From Stenotrophomonas nitritireducens (GTDB lineage: Bacteria; Pseudomonadota; Gammaproteobacteria; Xanthomonadales; Xanthomonadaceae): a DNA stretch of 64,000 nucleotides. Shown here in pieces: positions 19,764-32,032 of the stretch. A model generated the notes under the pieces. That model had not been told where the DNA came from. It was given only the letters and a program-made list of their open reading frames with translations, and ran no database searches. Position 1 is the first letter of the stretch. Each line of letters begins with the position of its first letter. The stretch spans positions 1,736,001 to 1,800,000 of the forward strand of contig NZ_CP016756.1 of assembly GCF_001700965.1 (NCBI RefSeq), read 5' to 3'. The translations under genes and the position numbers were made by a program.

Positions 19764-20531
19764 TCAACCGTTGCCGATACGCGTGCGCCAGCGCAGCCGC
19801 GACGCCAGGTTGTAGGCAAACCAGCGCACGCTCAGACGCGCGCGGTAGATCTCGCGGCTCCACCACCCCAACACACCGACACCCGGCTTGGCCTTGCGCC
19901 CGGCCTGGATCACCGATGCGAACAGATCGCCGCTGCGCACCACCCCGGGCTTGAGGCCCAGGCATTCCACACCATGCAACCAGGCCAGATCCATGTAGTC
20001 GTCGACCGGCAGTACCCAGCGATCGGCATGACGCAGGAATTTTTCCGCCGCCGACGGTGCCAGGTAGTAGCCGAATGCACACAGGGGACTGCGCCAGTAG
20101 CGGTGCAACACGAAGTCGCCAAACTGTACCCAGGGCGAGCTGGGCCGGTCTGCTGCATGCAGGCGGAAGTACCCCACCGAATCCGGCAGGCGCGGCAGGT
20201 CGCGCAGCACGTCCAGGAAACGCGGGTCGATGGTGATGTCGTCTTCAAACACGATCATCGGCCGGCCGCTGTCCACGCATTGCTGCCACAACAGATAGTG
20301 GCTGGCCCAGCAACCGATTTCGCCCGGGCGGAACGGCCGTCCCTTGCAGGTCAGACGGCGCTTTTCATCCACCTTGGCGAACAGCGGGTGATCGCTGTGG
20401 CCGTTGACGGCATCCCATACCGTAACCTCGATGCCCAAGGCAGCCGCCTGCCGCTGGATCGAGGCACGGCGATCCGCCGATGCCGGCAGATTGATGACAT
20501 AAAGGGGCAGGTCTGCGGACGGCCGGGTCAT
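19764..20531 (-). CDS. GT25 glycosyltransferase (LPS biosynthesis)
   Basis: 255-residue family 25 glycosyltransferase (LgtB/LpsA type; galactosyl or glucosyl transfer onto LPS oligosaccharide). Characteristic blocks are LYVINLPASADRRASIQRQA, AVNGHSDH, PGEIGCWASHYLLWQ and the catalytic acidic motif IVFEDDITID. The substrate-side loop VDDYMDLAWLHG follows. ATG 20531 begins the conserved domain almost at once; the open frame upstream to 20684 has no domain support. It is transcribed towards the GT2 and O-antigen ligase genes and sits downstream of rsmB on the same strand. It completes a five-gene surface-glycan group with mixed orientation. Confidence 0.88.
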   Translation of the reverse strand: MTRPSADLPLYVINLPASADRRASIQRQAAALGIEVTVWDAVNGHSDHPLFAKVDEKRRLTCKGRPFRPGEIGCWASHYLLWQQCVDSGRPMIVFEDDITIDPRFLDVLRDLPRLPDSVGYFRLHAADRPSSPWVQFGDFVLHRYWRSPLCAFGYYLAPSAAEKFLRHADRWVLPVDDYMDLAWLHGVECLGLKPGVVRSGDLFASVIQAGRKAKPGVGVLGWWSREIYRARLSVRWFAYNLASRLRWRTRIGNG

Positions 20532-20745
20532 TGCGCGAAGCGATCCTGGAAAAGAATCAATACAGGCTCCCGACGCATCAGGAGCCATCCTGAGCACAAC
20601 TGCGAGCCATGATAGTACCTGATCACCACCTTGCCACCTCCGCCCCATACCTGCCCGCCGACACGTCGCGGCGGGGCTTTCCATTGATCGGCAGCAATGC
20701 CGCCAGCTTGATCGGATTTGTCCGCGATCTGCGGACGCGGCGTCT

Positions 20746-22083
20746 TTACGCCCGTTTCAGCAACCGCGCATAGAAGAAGCCATCACCGCCCTGCTCACCT
20801 GGCAGCCGCTGGCGGCTGCCCACAACGTCATGCCCGAATGCATCAGGCAACACCTGCACCTGCGCATCCGCGGTACGGGCGAGGAAACGTTCCACCTGCT
20901 GGCCGTTTTCCGCGCGCAGGATCGAACAGGTGGAGTACAGCAGCACGCCACCGGGACGCAGCACCGTCCACAAGGCATCCAGCAGACGTGCCTGCAGCGC
21001 GGCCAATGCGGTGATGTCTTCGGCGCGGCGGTGCAACAGCACGTCGGGCTGGCGGCGGATGATGCCGGTGGCCGAACACGGCGCATCCAGCAATACCGCA
21101 TCAAACGCGGTGCCATCCCACCAGGCGGCGGTATCGGCGGCATCCACCGCGACTACCTGCGCCTGCGGACCAACGCCGGTACGTGCAAAGGTTTCGCGGA
21201 TGCGCTGCAGACGTCGCGCATCCACATCCAGCGCTAGCAGCTGCAGCGATGGATCGCGCTCCAGTAGGTGGGCGGATTTGCCCCCGGGCGCCGCGCAGGC
21301 ATCCAGCACGCGTGCGCCAGGCGTCGCCTGCAAGGCATCGGCTACCTGCTGCGCCGACAGATCCTGCACCGACACCGCGCCCTGCGCGAAGCCCGGCAGG
21401 CTGCTCACCGGCACCGCCATCGGCAGGCGCACCGCGTCGGCCGACAAGGGCTCGGCAACGGCTTCGATACCCGCCTCGGCCAGCAACGCCAGATACGCCT
21501 CACGTGTGTGCTGCTGGCGATTCACCCGCAGCCACATCGGCGCCGGCTGCAGGCTCTGCGCGATGATCTCCGGCGCCTGCTGCGGCCAATCGGCCTGCAC
21601 CTGGGCCAGCAGCCACGCCGGCCAGGCGTCCTCGGCTCGTGCCTCGGCAAAGCCTTCGCGCTGCGCACGCCGCAGCAGGGCATTGACCATGCCGGCCTGA
21701 CGTTCACGGCCCAGCGCGCGCGCGGCATCCACCGTCGCCGACAACGCGGCATGCGCCGGCAGCTGCAGTACATCGAGCTGGGCGAAACCGGCCATCAGCA
21801 GCGCGCGCAGATCGCTGTCGCGCGCACCCAGCGGTTTCTGCAGCCACTGCCGCAGTGCCTGGTCGTAGACCACCCGGCGGCGCAGTGCCGCAAAACAGAT
21901 GGCTTCCAGCAGCGCGCGATCGCGGCTGTCGTCCAGCTTGGGCAGGGCCGCGCCCAGTTCGGCCTTGAGCGAGCGCCCCTTGCCGATGACCGCCGCCAGC
22001 ACCTTGGCCGCCAGCGCGCGGGTCTGCACGCCGGGCTGTGCCGCCGGGGTCTTACCCCACGGCGAGGAAGTAGCAGCCGTCAT
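20746..22083 (-). CDS. rsmB: 16S rRNA (cytosine-967-C5) methyltransferase
   Basis: 445-residue SAM-dependent methyltransferase for C967 of 16S rRNA. The N-terminal NusB-like RNA-binding domain covers about 20-145. The Rossmann methyltransferase domain follows, with the SAM motif [14 protein letters not shown]. It carries the two family cysteines: one in DAPCSATG (motif IV) and the catalytic one in YSTCSI (motif VI). Length agrees with Fmu/RsmB (about 430). It starts 4 bases after the fmt stop, the classic fmt-rsmB arrangement, so they are one transcript. Confidence 0.96.
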   Translation of the reverse strand: MTAATSSPWGKTPAAQPGVQTRALAAKVLAAVIGKGRSLKAELGAALPKLDDSRDRALLEAICFAALRRRVVYDQALRQWLQKPLGARDSDLRALLMAGFAQLDVLQLPAHAALSATVDAARALGRERQAGMVNALLRRAQREGFAEARAEDAWPAWLLAQVQADWPQQAPEIIAQSLQPAPMWLRVNRQQHTREAYLALLAEAGIEAVAEPLSADAVRLPMAVPVSSLPGFAQGAVSVQDLSAQQVADALQATPGARVLDACAAPGGKSAHLLERDPSLQLLALDVDARRLQRIRETFARTGVGPQAQVVAVDAADTAAWWDGTAFDAVLLDAPCSATGIIRRQPDVLLHRRAEDITALAALQARLLDALWTVLRPGGVLLYSTCSILRAENGQQVERFLARTADAQVQVLPDAFGHDVVGSRQRLPGEQGGDGFFYARLLKRA

Positions 22084-22087
22084 CCGC

Positions 22088-23011
22088 TCAGCCCTCGATC
22101 CGCAGGTCGCGACGTGCGTTCAGATAATCGGCGGCGGTGATCGCCTTGCCGCCTTCGCGCTGCACCACGCGCAGGCGCAGCGCACCCTGCCCGCAGGCAA
22201 TGTCGATGCCATCGCGCGAGGCGCCGATCACCGTGCCCGGTGCCTTGCCACGGTTGTCGTCGATGGCGACCGCGCCATGGATGCGAACGCGCTCGCCGGC
22301 CAGGGTGGCTTCGGCCACCGGCCACGGATTGAAGGCGCGCACGCGCCGCGCCAGCGCAGCAGCAGGTTCGGCCCAGTCGAGCTTGGCCTCGGCCTTGTCC
22401 AGCTTGTGCGCGTAGGTGACGCCGGCCTCGGGCTGCCGCTGCGGCACCGGCTTGAGGCCGGCGCGCAACAAGCCCAGACCATCGGAGAGCACCTGTGCGC
22501 CCAGCTGTGCCAGACGGTCATGCAATTGCCCGCCGGTATCGGTATCGCTGATCGGGGTGTGCTGGCGCAGCAGCACCGGGCCGGTATCCAGGCCGGCTTC
22601 CATCTGCATCAGGCAGACGCCGGTTTCGGCATCGCCGGCCTCGATCGCGCGCTGGATCGGCGCCGCGCCGCGCCAACGCGGCAGCAGCGAGGCATGCACG
22701 TTCCAGCAGCCGTGGGTAGGAATGGCCAACACCGCCTTGGGCAGGATCAGGCCATAGGCCACCACGATCATCAGATCCGGCTGCAGGTCGCGCAGCTGCT
22801 GCTGTGCTTCGGGCGTCTTCAGGCTTTCCGGCTGGAACACCGGAATGCCGCGCGCAATCGCGTCAAGCTTCACCGGCGAGGGCATCAGCCCGCGGCCACG
22901 GCCGGCAGGACGGTCCGGCTGGGTGTAGACCGCAACCACCTCATGCTGGCGGGCGGCGGCAGCCAACGAGGCGACGGCGAATTCCGGCGTACCGGCGAAG
23001 ATGATTTTCAT
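22088..23011 (-). CDS. fmt: Methionyl-tRNA formyltransferase
   Basis: 307-residue enzyme that formylates the amino group of initiator Met-tRNA with 10-formyl-tetrahydrofolate. The N-terminal formyl-transfer domain opens [18 protein letters not shown] and contains the catalytic Asn-His-Asp elements, seen as [18 protein letters not shown] followed by DTGPVL. The C-terminal OB-like tRNA-binding domain starts near residue 205. Length is normal for the family. It is followed by rsmB after 4 bases and preceded by def 165 bases upstream, the usual def-fmt-rsmB order linking formylation and deformylation. Confidence 0.97.
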   Translation of the reverse strand: MKIIFAGTPEFAVASLAAAARQHEVVAVYTQPDRPAGRGRGLMPSPVKLDAIARGIPVFQPESLKTPEAQQQLRDLQPDLMIVVAYGLILPKAVLAIPTHGCWNVHASLLPRWRGAAPIQRAIEAGDAETGVCLMQMEAGLDTGPVLLRQHTPISDTDTGGQLHDRLAQLGAQVLSDGLGLLRAGLKPVPQRQPEAGVTYAHKLDKAEAKLDWAEPAAALARRVRAFNPWPVAEATLAGERVRIHGAVAIDDNRGKAPGTVIGASRDGIDIACGQGALRLRVVQREGGKAITAADYLNARRDLRIEG

Positions 23012-23176
23012 TGGGCGGGATTCGCGATGCGGGATCCGCGAGGGGCTGAGGCGGCGCAGCGGCGGCCGTTACCCATCACGAATCGAAAAAGAAAGGTGCA
23101 GGCCGTTGATGTACTACACAACGCCAAGACGGCAGCAGGCGTGGCAGGGCCTGCGCCTGCCTCCGCCAGCGCCGGA

Positions 23177-23692
23177 TCAAGCCACGTGCTTGCGCGTCTT
23201 GGCCAGCTTCTTGCGCACCATCTCGCGCTTGAGCGGCGACAGATAGTCGATGAACAGCTTGCCGTCCAGGTGATCCATCTCGTGCTGGATGCAGGTGGCC
23301 AGCAGATCATCGGCCGCCAGTTCCTGCTGCTTGCCGTCGCGGTCCAGGAAGCGCACCACGATGGAATCGGCACGGGTGACATCGGCATAGATGCCCGGCA
23401 CCGACAGGCAGCCTTCCTGATAGACGCGGCCGCTTTCGCTGGCGCTGACGATCTGCGGGTTGATGAATACCTGCGGCTCGTTGTGCTCTTCGCTGACGTC
23501 GATGACCATGAAACGCTTATGCACGTCCACCTGGCTGGCGGCCAGGCCGATGCCGGGGGCGTCGTACATAGTCTGCAGCATGTCGTCGAGCAGCTGCTGG
23601 AATGCCGGCGTGGTCACTTCGGCCGCTTCGACAAGGGCCGCCTTGGTGCGCAGGCGCGGATCGGGGAACTCAAGAATGGGCAGGAGGGCCAT
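23177..23692 (-). CDS. def: Peptide deformylase
   Basis: 171-residue metalloenzyme that removes the N-formyl group from nascent proteins. All three family motifs are intact: GIGLAASQ (47-54), EGCLSVP (93-99, metal ligand Cys95) and HEMDH (137-141, two His ligands and the catalytic Glu). ATG 23692 gives the standard [14 protein letters not shown] start; the longer open frame to 23779 has no support. It is divergent from the LysM protein gene, with 129 bases between the starts holding both promoters. Confidence 0.97.
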   Translation of the reverse strand: MALLPILEFPDPRLRTKAALVEAAEVTTPAFQQLLDDMLQTMYDAPGIGLAASQVDVHKRFMVIDVSEEHNEPQVFINPQIVSASESGRVYQEGCLSVPGIYADVTRADSIVVRFLDRDGKQQELAADDLLATCIQHEMDHLDGKLFIDYLSPLKREMVRKKLAKTRKHVA

Positions 23693-23821
23693 GGTGGTAC
23701 CAATCTGGGAATGCCGCTTATTTCGGCAAGATGTCGCAATTCTAACGCTTGCGCTTGCCCGGCGCCCCCGTTTCTGCAATATAGTGCGCCAACCTGTTGG
23801 GGAATCAGGCAGATCGCAACC

Positions 23822-24946
23822 ATGTTTAAACAGTTACGTACGGTCGCCGCCGTGGCGATGCTGACCGTCACGACGTATGCCGTGGCCGTCGAAATGAACG
23901 GCACTCACCCTGACACCTACGTGGTGCGCAAGGGCGATACTTTGTGGGACATATCAGCACGTTTCCTGAAAAAGCCGTGGCTTTGGCCGGAAATCTGGCA
24001 GGCAAACCCGCAGGTAAAGAATCCGCACCTGATCTATCCGGGCGATGTATTGAGCCTGGCCTATCTGGACCGTGTCACGGCCCAGGCCGGCCCGCGCCAA
24101 GAAGCACCCATCACCGGCGTACCGCTGTCGGACGTTGAACCGTTCCTCAGAAACCTGAACGTTGTCGACAGCTTCGAAGAGCTGCCCTACGTGGTTGGCC
24201 TGGAAGACAACCGTCTGCGCGCCAGCAGCGGGCAGAAGGCTTACGTCGTGGGCCTGGACGCGGCGCAGCCCGGCCAGCGCTACATGGTGGTGCGTCCGAC
24301 CGTGCGCTTTGCCCAGCCCAAGCCCACCGAGGATCTGGACAGCCGCGGCAAGGTCACCCCGGGCAGCGGCAACCTGTGGAGCAACTACGTTGCCTCCAGT
24401 GACCGCAACGAGGTGCTTGGCTATGAGCTGGCCAAGGTCAACGTCGGCACCCTGACCCAGGTTGCCAGCGGCGACGTGCAGGCCTCCACCCTGCAGCTGG
24501 AAGACAGCGGCAGCGAGGTACGCAGGGGCGACCGGCTGATGCCGGTGCAGATCAATCCGTACGACCTGCAGTTCTTCCCGCATGCCCCGGCCAACGCCAC
24601 GGCACCGGGACAGCTGCGCGTGCTGGCGGTGACCGACACCTTCACCAGCGGTGGTCCACGCGACGTGATCGCCATTTCCGGCGGCGCACGCGAGGGCATC
24701 AACAACGGCACGGTGTTCTCGGTCTGGCGCAATGGCAGCCATGTGGCGGACCGCATGCATCACCCGGGTTCTTCGCGCGCGGACGATGCCATGAAGGCCG
24801 GCGCAGGTCGGGTCAGCCTGCCTGACGAGTACGCAGCCCACGCCATGGTGTTCCGCACCTTCGACAAGGTCAGCTATGCGCTGATCATGGAAGGCACCAA
24901 GCCGGCACGTCTTGGCTATGAGCTGAAGCACCCGGACGCGCAGTAA
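23822..24946 (+). CDS. LysM-domain envelope protein
   Basis: 374-residue exported protein. A signal peptide (about 1-23, ending AVAVE) is followed by a LysM peptidoglycan-binding domain at about 32-80 ([29 protein letters not shown]...[11 protein letters not shown]). The rest, about 290 residues, has no catalytic motif I recognise. The position between def and dprA is conserved in many gammaproteobacteria, where this protein is simply annotated LysM-domain protein. It probably binds the cell wall in the periplasm. ATG 23822 lies in the divergent def promoter region, and a strong terminator follows. Confidence 0.9.
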   Translation: MFKQLRTVAAVAMLTVTTYAVAVEMNGTHPDTYVVRKGDTLWDISARFLKKPWLWPEIWQANPQVKNPHLIYPGDVLSLAYLDRVTAQAGPRQEAPITGVPLSDVEPFLRNLNVVDSFEELPYVVGLEDNRLRASSGQKAYVVGLDAAQPGQRYMVVRPTVRFAQPKPTEDLDSRGKVTPGSGNLWSNYVASSDRNEVLGYELAKVNVGTLTQVASGDVQASTLQLEDSGSEVRRGDRLMPVQINPYDLQFFPHAPANATAPGQLRVLAVTDTFTSGGPRDVIAISGGAREGINNGTVFSVWRNGSHVADRMHHPGSSRADDAMKAGAGRVSLPDEYAAHAMVFRTFDKVSYALIMEGTKPARLGYELKHPDAQ

Positions 24947-24972
24947 GCGCCTGCGGTCTAGCCTTACGATCT

Positions 24973-25006
24973 ACAACAACGGCGCCTGAGGGCGCCGTTG
25001 TTGTTT
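24973..25006 (+). terminator. Rho-independent terminator after the LysM protein gene
   Basis: A perfect 14-bp stem, ACAACAACGGCGCC and GGCGCCGTTGTTGT with a TGAG loop, sits 26 bases after the stop. Only about 18 bases separate it from the dprA ATG, so dprA expression needs either readthrough or a promoter inside this region. Confidence 0.88.
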
Positions 25007-25024
25007 GTGGCGGCAGGCTGGGCC

Positions 25025-26176
25025 ATGCCCGGATCAACTGCCCTCGATGCCCACACCCCGCCCTGTTGCCCGGCGTTGCTGAGCCTGGCGCTGGCGGGCG
25101 GCCCGCTGGAACCGCTGCGCCATCTGCGCGACCAGTACGACAGCGCCGCCGCCGCGCTGGCGGCCGGGCCGGCGCAATGGCGCGCGGCAGGCTGCAGTCC
25201 GGCGCAGTGCCAGGCGCTGTCGCGGCCAGAGGCAGACCGCCGGGCCAGGGCCGAGACCTGGCTGCAGGACGACAACCACCACCTGATCGGCTGGGGCGAA
25301 CCCGACTATCCGCCGCTGCTGCGCGACAGCCCCAACCCGCCGGTGGCGCTGTTCATCGCCGGAGACCCCACCCGCTTATGGCAACCGGCGATCGCTATCG
25401 TCGGCAGCCGCATCCCCACTGCAGGCGGCCGCGACAGCGCGCGCGATTTCGCCACCGCGCTGGCCGGCCACGGTCTCACCATCGCCAGCGGCCTGGCGGC
25501 CGGCATCGACGCCGCCGCGCACCGTGCGGTCTTGGCCTGCGATGGCAGCACCTATGCAGTGATCGGTACCGGCCCGGACCTGGCCTACCCTCGTCACCAC
25601 CGCCAACTGCAGGCGCAGATCGCCAGCCAGGGCGCGGTTGTCAGCGAATACCCGCCCGGCACCGTGCCGCGCAGCGGCCAGTTCCCCGCCCGCAACCGGC
25701 TGTTGGCGGCGCTGGCGCTGGGCACGGTGGTGATCGAGGCGGCCGAGCGCTCCGGCGCGCTGATCACCGCCCGCCTTGCCAGCGAGGCCGGCCGCGAGAT
25801 CTTTGCCCTGCCCGGCTCCATCCACAACCCGATGGCGCGCGGCTGCCACCGGCTGATACGCCAGGGTGCAACCTTGGTGACACATGCCGACGACATTCTT
25901 GAAGGCGTGGCCAATCTGGCCGGTGAACTGGCCTGTGCCTTGCAAACCCGGCTCCAGACCCCCATCTCCGGTGTACCGTCCGGCCAGCACCCGGCCGTCA
26001 CACCAGAAGATCCAAACTACAAGCGATTGTGGGATGCCTTGGGTTACGACCCAACCGGTATGGATTTACTGATCGAGCGCACTGGATTGACGGCCGCCAG
26101 CCTGTCCTCCATGCTGCTGCTCATGGAATTGGAAGGCAGGGTCGCGTCCGCACACGGCCGCTACACCCGCACCTGA
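25025..26176 (+). CDS. dprA: DNA-processing protein DprA
   Basis: 383-residue DNA-uptake protein that binds incoming single-stranded DNA and loads RecA during natural transformation. An N-terminal helical region precedes the Rossmann-like core: IAIVGSRIPTAGGRDSA, TIASGLAAGIDAAAHRAVL, VVSEYPPGT, FPARNRLLAALA and VVIEAAERSGALITARLA. The C-terminal winged-helix domain (about 325-383, MDLLIERTGLTAASLSSMLLLMELEG) is present. ATG 25025 is used because the in-frame TTG at 24998 lies inside the terminator. Its neighbours smg and topA match the usual gammaproteobacterial order. Confidence 0.94.
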   Translation: MPGSTALDAHTPPCCPALLSLALAGGPLEPLRHLRDQYDSAAAALAAGPAQWRAAGCSPAQCQALSRPEADRRARAETWLQDDNHHLIGWGEPDYPPLLRDSPNPPVALFIAGDPTRLWQPAIAIVGSRIPTAGGRDSARDFATALAGHGLTIASGLAAGIDAAAHRAVLACDGSTYAVIGTGPDLAYPRHHRQLQAQIASQGAVVSEYPPGTVPRSGQFPARNRLLAALALGTVVIEAAERSGALITARLASEAGREIFALPGSIHNPMARGCHRLIRQGATLVTHADDILEGVANLAGELACALQTRLQTPISGVPSGQHPAVTPEDPNYKRLWDALGYDPTGMDLLIERTGLTAASLSSMLLLMELEGRVASAHGRYTRT

Positions 26177-26221
26177 AGGTTTCTTCACCTCCACAGCGCC
26201 AATGGCGCAGGCCGAGGGGCA

Positions 26222-26695
26222 ATGAAAGAGAGCATCCTGGACGTCCTGTTGTACCTGTTTGAACACTATTTCAGCGAAGATGCCGATCTCATCCGAGACC
26301 GCGACTCGCTCCAGAACGGCCTGATCCAGGCCGGTTTCAGTCCCGCCGAAATCAACAAGGCCTTCGATTGGCTCGATGCCTTGGCCGAACAGCGCCCAGC
26401 CGTGGCCCAGCCACGCGTTGACGGGCCGGTACGTGTTTTCCACGGCCCCGAGCTGGACAAGCTGGACGTGGAATGCCGCGGTTTCCTGCTGTTCCTCGAA
26501 CAACAGCGCGTGCTCGACGCCGACCAGCGTGAGCTGGTGCTGGACCGCGCCATGGCCTTGGACCAGGACGAGCTGGACCTGGACGACCTGAAGTGGGTGG
26601 TGCTGATGGTGCTGTTCAACCAGCCCGGCGCGGAAGCCGCCTATGCCTGGATGGAAACCCAGATGTTCGTCGACGAACCCGAACCCCTGCATTAA
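26222..26695 (+). CDS. smg: Smg family protein (DUF494)
   Basis: 157-residue cytosolic protein of the Smg/DUF494 family, function not established. The diagnostic start [20 protein letters not shown] and the C-terminal [26 protein letters not shown] are both present. Length is the family norm. GAGGGG precedes ATG 26222 at good distance. It lies 45 bases after dprA, as in many gammaproteobacteria, and is followed 42 bases later by the first GYF-domain gene. Confidence 0.93.
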   Translation: MKESILDVLLYLFEHYFSEDADLIRDRDSLQNGLIQAGFSPAEINKAFDWLDALAEQRPAVAQPRVDGPVRVFHGPELDKLDVECRGFLLFLEQQRVLDADQRELVLDRAMALDQDELDLDDLKWVVLMVLFNQPGAEAAYAWMETQMFVDEPEPLH

Positions 26696-26737
26696 GCCGC
26701 ATGGCGGCGTGCAGGGATGCATAAGGACAACACCTAC

Positions 26738-27457
26738 GTGAACCAGTGGTTCTACGCCGAGGGCAACCGCGAACGTCGCGGCCCGATCAGCGACGAAAAC
26801 ATCGTCGCGCTGTTCCAATCCCGCCGCATTGATGAAGACACCCTGGTCTGGCGCGAAGGCGCCAGCGACTGGCGCCCGCTGCGCGATTTCGCCAGCGAAC
26901 TGGGCCTGGACACAGCCACCGCAGAACCCTCCGCAGCCGCTGCCCCACCTGTCCTGCCACCACCGCTGCAGACCCAGGCGCAGCCTGTCGTCACCCCCGC
27001 CGTCGCCCCCAAGCAGGGCCTGTCCGGTTGCGCCATTGCAGGCATCATCGCCGCCGTGGTCGGGGTGATCCTGATCGCCGTCATTGGCATCCTGGCAGCC
27101 ATCGCCATGCCCGCCTACAACGCGTATGTGCTGCGCTCCAAGACTGCCATGGTCAATGGCCAGCTACTGGGCCTGAAGCATCAGGTTGCCGAATTCGCCG
27201 CCGCCAACGCGCGTTGCCCGATCAACGACGACGCAGGCTTCGGCCCCCCGGACAGCTACGCCAGCGGTGATCTGGCCCAGGTCCATATCGGGCGCTTCGA
27301 AGAGGGGCATTGCGGGCTGGAAGCGTTCATGCGTGTCCCGAAACACGCCCAGCTTGACGGCAAAAGCATCTGGCTCGACTACGATATGCAGGCCGACACG
27401 TGGGAATGCAGTTCCGATGTCGAGGACAACTTCCTGCCCACCAGCTGTCGCGGCTGA
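26738..27457 (+). CDS. GYF-domain protein fused to a pilin-like segment
   Basis: 239 residues in three parts. Residues 1-55 are a GYF_2 (DUF4339) domain, NQWFYAEGNRERRGPISDE through WREGASDWRPL. A Pro/Ala-rich linker (60-92) follows. Residues 98-137 are a hydrophobic helix whose second half, IGILAAIAMPAYNAYVLRSK, is the N-terminal helix signature of type IV pilins. The C-terminal 100 residues contain four cysteines and resemble a small pilin-like domain. The pilin prepilin-peptidase site (G|FTLIE) is absent, so the segment is probably a membrane anchor. GTG 26738 has AAGGAC upstream and aligns with the start of the next gene; ATG 26717 is the alternative. Function is unknown. Confidence 0.75.
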   Translation: MNQWFYAEGNRERRGPISDENIVALFQSRRIDEDTLVWREGASDWRPLRDFASELGLDTATAEPSAAAAPPVLPPPLQTQAQPVVTPAVAPKQGLSGCAIAGIIAAVVGVILIAVIGILAAIAMPAYNAYVLRSKTAMVNGQLLGLKHQVAEFAAANARCPINDDAGFGPPDSYASGDLAQVHIGRFEEGHCGLEAFMRVPKHAQLDGKSIWLDYDMQADTWECSSDVEDNFLPTSCRG

Positions 27458-27490
27458 CAGGCAGCGGCCAGAACTTTTACGGGGAACACG

Positions 27491-28447
27491 ATGAGCCAGT
27501 GGTATTACGCTGACAGCCAGCGCGAACGGCATGGGCCGATCGAAGCGGAGCAACTGCGCGAGATTTTCCGCGCGGGCCAGATCGACATGAGCACTCTGGT
27601 GTGGCGCGAAGGCATGCAGCAGTGGCAGCCGCTGTCAGCGGTGAGCGATGAGCTGCAGCTGCTGGCCCAGGCCACCACCGGCATCGACCTGCGCCAGGAC
27701 TATGCCGCCATCGAAAGTGGCGAGGCACTGGCCGCGCCGGTCACTGCCGCCGAAGGCCAAACCTTTGGTGGAGCTTCCGCCGAGACCTATTCGCCATACA
27801 CCGCCCCCGCCAGTCGCCCGCAGGATGTGGATGCCGCTGCGGTGCAGGGTGGGCTGGTGGTACAGGCTGGCTTCTGGAAGCGGGTGGCCGCCTACTTCAT
27901 CGATTACGTCATCCTGACCGTTTTCACCTATATCGTGCTGATCCCGCTCAGCATTCTGGGTGTGGTGGTGGGCGGCATATCGGGCAACACGGACTCGGCG
28001 GCCGGCTCGATCGGCATGATCCTGACGATGGGCATCGGCTATCTGTTCATCTTCGTCGCCAACATGATGTATCCGGCCTGGATGCACTCGTCCAAGTACC
28101 AGGCCACGCTGGGCAAGATGGCCGTGGGCATCAAGGTGGTCCGCAGCAACGGCGAGCGCCTGACACTGGGCCGCGCGGTGGGCCGCTTCTTCGCCTACCT
28201 GCTGAGCAGCATCACCTTGTGCATCGGCTTTGTAATGGCGGCTTTCACCCAGCGCAAGCAGGCCTTGCATGACATCATCTGCGACACCCTGGTGGTGGAC
28301 AAGTTCGCCTTCACCGAACACCCGGAATGGCAGCAGCAGGGCCTGGGTACGGTCACCATCGTGATCCTGTCGCTGGCTGGCCTGGGCATCCTTTGCCTGA
28401 TCGGGCTGTTGGTACTTATCGGCGTTGCCGCAGCTGGCTTCAACTGA
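27491..28447 (+). CDS. GYF-domain protein with RDD membrane domain
   Basis: 318 residues. Residues 1-55 are a GYF_2 domain very like that of the preceding gene (SQWYYADSQRERHGPIEAEQ; LVWREGMQQWQPL). Residues 125-270 form an RDD domain with the Arg and Asp-containing first helix GFWKRVAAYFIDYVIL, two further helices and TLGKMAVGIKVV. An extra C-terminal helix (295-316) is present. RDD proteins are membrane proteins, some implicated in ion or solute exchange. The shared GYF module, same strand and 33-base spacing point to a duplicated module in one operon. Confidence 0.85.
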   Translation: MSQWYYADSQRERHGPIEAEQLREIFRAGQIDMSTLVWREGMQQWQPLSAVSDELQLLAQATTGIDLRQDYAAIESGEALAAPVTAAEGQTFGGASAETYSPYTAPASRPQDVDAAAVQGGLVVQAGFWKRVAAYFIDYVILTVFTYIVLIPLSILGVVVGGISGNTDSAAGSIGMILTMGIGYLFIFVANMMYPAWMHSSKYQATLGKMAVGIKVVRSNGERLTLGRAVGRFFAYLLSSITLCIGFVMAAFTQRKQALHDIICDTLVVDKFAFTEHPEWQQQGLGTVTIVILSLAGLGILCLIGLLVLIGVAAAGFN

Positions 28448-28513
28448 CAAATTGCCGGGGGCGGCTTGACATCAGCCCCTCCGGCATGATTCCTCTAATA
28501 AGGAACCAAGCTG

Positions 28514-28539
28514 AACGCCCGGGCCGCAACCCGGGCGTC
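28514..28539 (+). other. Stem-loop in the topA leader
   Basis: ACGCCCGGG (28515-28523) pairs with CCCGGGCGT (28530-28538) around CCGCAA. There is no T tract. A TTGACA lies at 28466-28471, but no -10 at the correct spacing is convincing. It could terminate the GYF operon weakly or structure the topA leader. Confidence 0.4.
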
Positions 28540-28634
28540 GGCTTATGCACAATCCAAACATCGGCTTCACTATCGTCCCGGTTTAAGCCACCCTAGCGCC
28601 CCCCAAGGGCGTTCCGCCCCAAGAATGTACTGAC

Positions 28635-31136
<2,502 letters not shown>

Positions 31137-31143
31137 TCCCGCA

Positions 31144-31253
31144 CTTCCTTCTCCCTCCGGGAGAAGGTGCCCGAAGGGCGGATGAGGGTGGGCTCTGTGA
31201 TCCTGCACTTCCTTCTCCCTCCGGGAGAAGGTGCCCAAAGGGCGGAAGAGGGT
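31144..31253. repeat. Tandem pair of intergenic repeats downstream of topA
   Basis: Two direct copies of CTTCCTTCTCCCTCCGGGAG followed by AAGGTGCCC(A/G)AAGGGCGGA lie at about 31144-31188 and 31207-31251. Each contains a CTCCCTCCGGGAG hairpin. The family is related to the blocks at 15140-15280 and 60720-60935. Confidence 0.7.
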
Positions 31254-31360
31254 TGGCTCTGCTCCGAGAACAGGCCAAAAGGTCTTGCTCCAAGGCAGCC
31301 GACCGATCCCTCTATCCCCCTCCCCCGCCAACAAGCGGATAATCAGCAACACCCGCAGCA

Positions 31361-31387
31361 GGCCGCCCATCGGGCGGCCTTTGTTTT
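31361..31387 (+). terminator. Rho-independent terminator between topA and tsaC
   Basis: GGCCGCCC-ATC-GGGCGGCC followed by TTTGTTTT forms a strong hairpin with a U tract, about 58 bases before the tsaC start. Confidence 0.88.
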
Positions 31388-31444
31388 GCGTCCCTTTCGT
31401 GGGTTGACCGCTTCGTGTGCGGCGGCCCTCCAACGGTGCTTATC

Positions 31445-32005
31445 ATGCTCGAACTCGACCTGCACAACGTCGTCCCGGCCCTCAAGGCCGGTGGCGTGAT
31501 CGCCTACCCGACCGAAGCGGTCTGGGGGCTGGGCTGTGATCCTTCCAACCAAGCGGCGGTGATGAAGCTGCTGGCGCTCAAGCAGCGGCCCATCGAGAAA
31601 GGCATGATCCTGGTCGCCGCCAGCCCGGCACAGCTGGACGGCTGGGTGCGACTGGATGCATTGGACGACGCGCGCCGCCAAGCGGTACTGGACAGCTGGC
31701 CCGGCGCCAACACCTGGATCGTCCCGGCCGGCCCGCATGCGCCGCGCTGGATCACCGGCGAGCACACCGGCATCGCCGTGCGGGTCAGCGCCCACCCGCT
31801 GGTGCAGGCGCTGTGCGAGGCCTGGGGCGGCCCGCTGGTATCGACAAGTGCCAACCTCGCCGGCCAGCCCCCGGCGCGCGCCCGTGAGCAGCTGGATCCC
31901 GCCCTGCTGGGCCTGCTGGATGGGTTGGTGGACGGCGCCACCGGCGGCTTGGCCCAGCCCACCCGCATCCGCGTGGCAGCCACCGGCGAAGTCCTGCGCG
32001 ACTGA
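31445..32005 (+). CDS. tsaC: Threonylcarbamoyl-AMP synthase (YrdC/Sua5 family)
   Basis: 186-residue enzyme making threonylcarbamoyl-AMP from threonine, bicarbonate and ATP for the t6A37 modification of ANN-decoding tRNAs. Family blocks are GGVIAYPTEAVWGLGCDP, LALKQRPIEKGMILVAA and the C-terminal LVSTSANLAGQPPA. The length (about 190) fits the short TsaC type without the extra Sua5 domain. ATG 31445 starts the conserved domain; an in-frame GTG at 31415 is less likely. It is separated from topA by repeats and a terminator, and followed by the SMAG array. Confidence 0.93.
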   Translation: MLELDLHNVVPALKAGGVIAYPTEAVWGLGCDPSNQAAVMKLLALKQRPIEKGMILVAASPAQLDGWVRLDALDDARRQAVLDSWPGANTWIVPAGPHAPRWITGEHTGIAVRVSAHPLVQALCEAWGGPLVSTSANLAGQPPARAREQLDPALLGLLDGLVDGATGGLAQPTRIRVAATGEVLRD

Positions 32006-32032
32006 GCCGCCCAGTCCAAGGCCTGGATTTCT

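Noticed and set aside
21899..24946. A 1015-codon open frame on the plus strand that includes the antisense of rsmB, fmt and def
   Set aside because: Only its last part (from 23822) is a real gene. The rest is the antisense shadow of conserved genes, as is common at high GC.
28466..28499. topA promoter from TTGACA and TCTAAT
   Set aside because: The spacing is 22 bases, too long for a sigma-70 promoter, and no better -10 was found.
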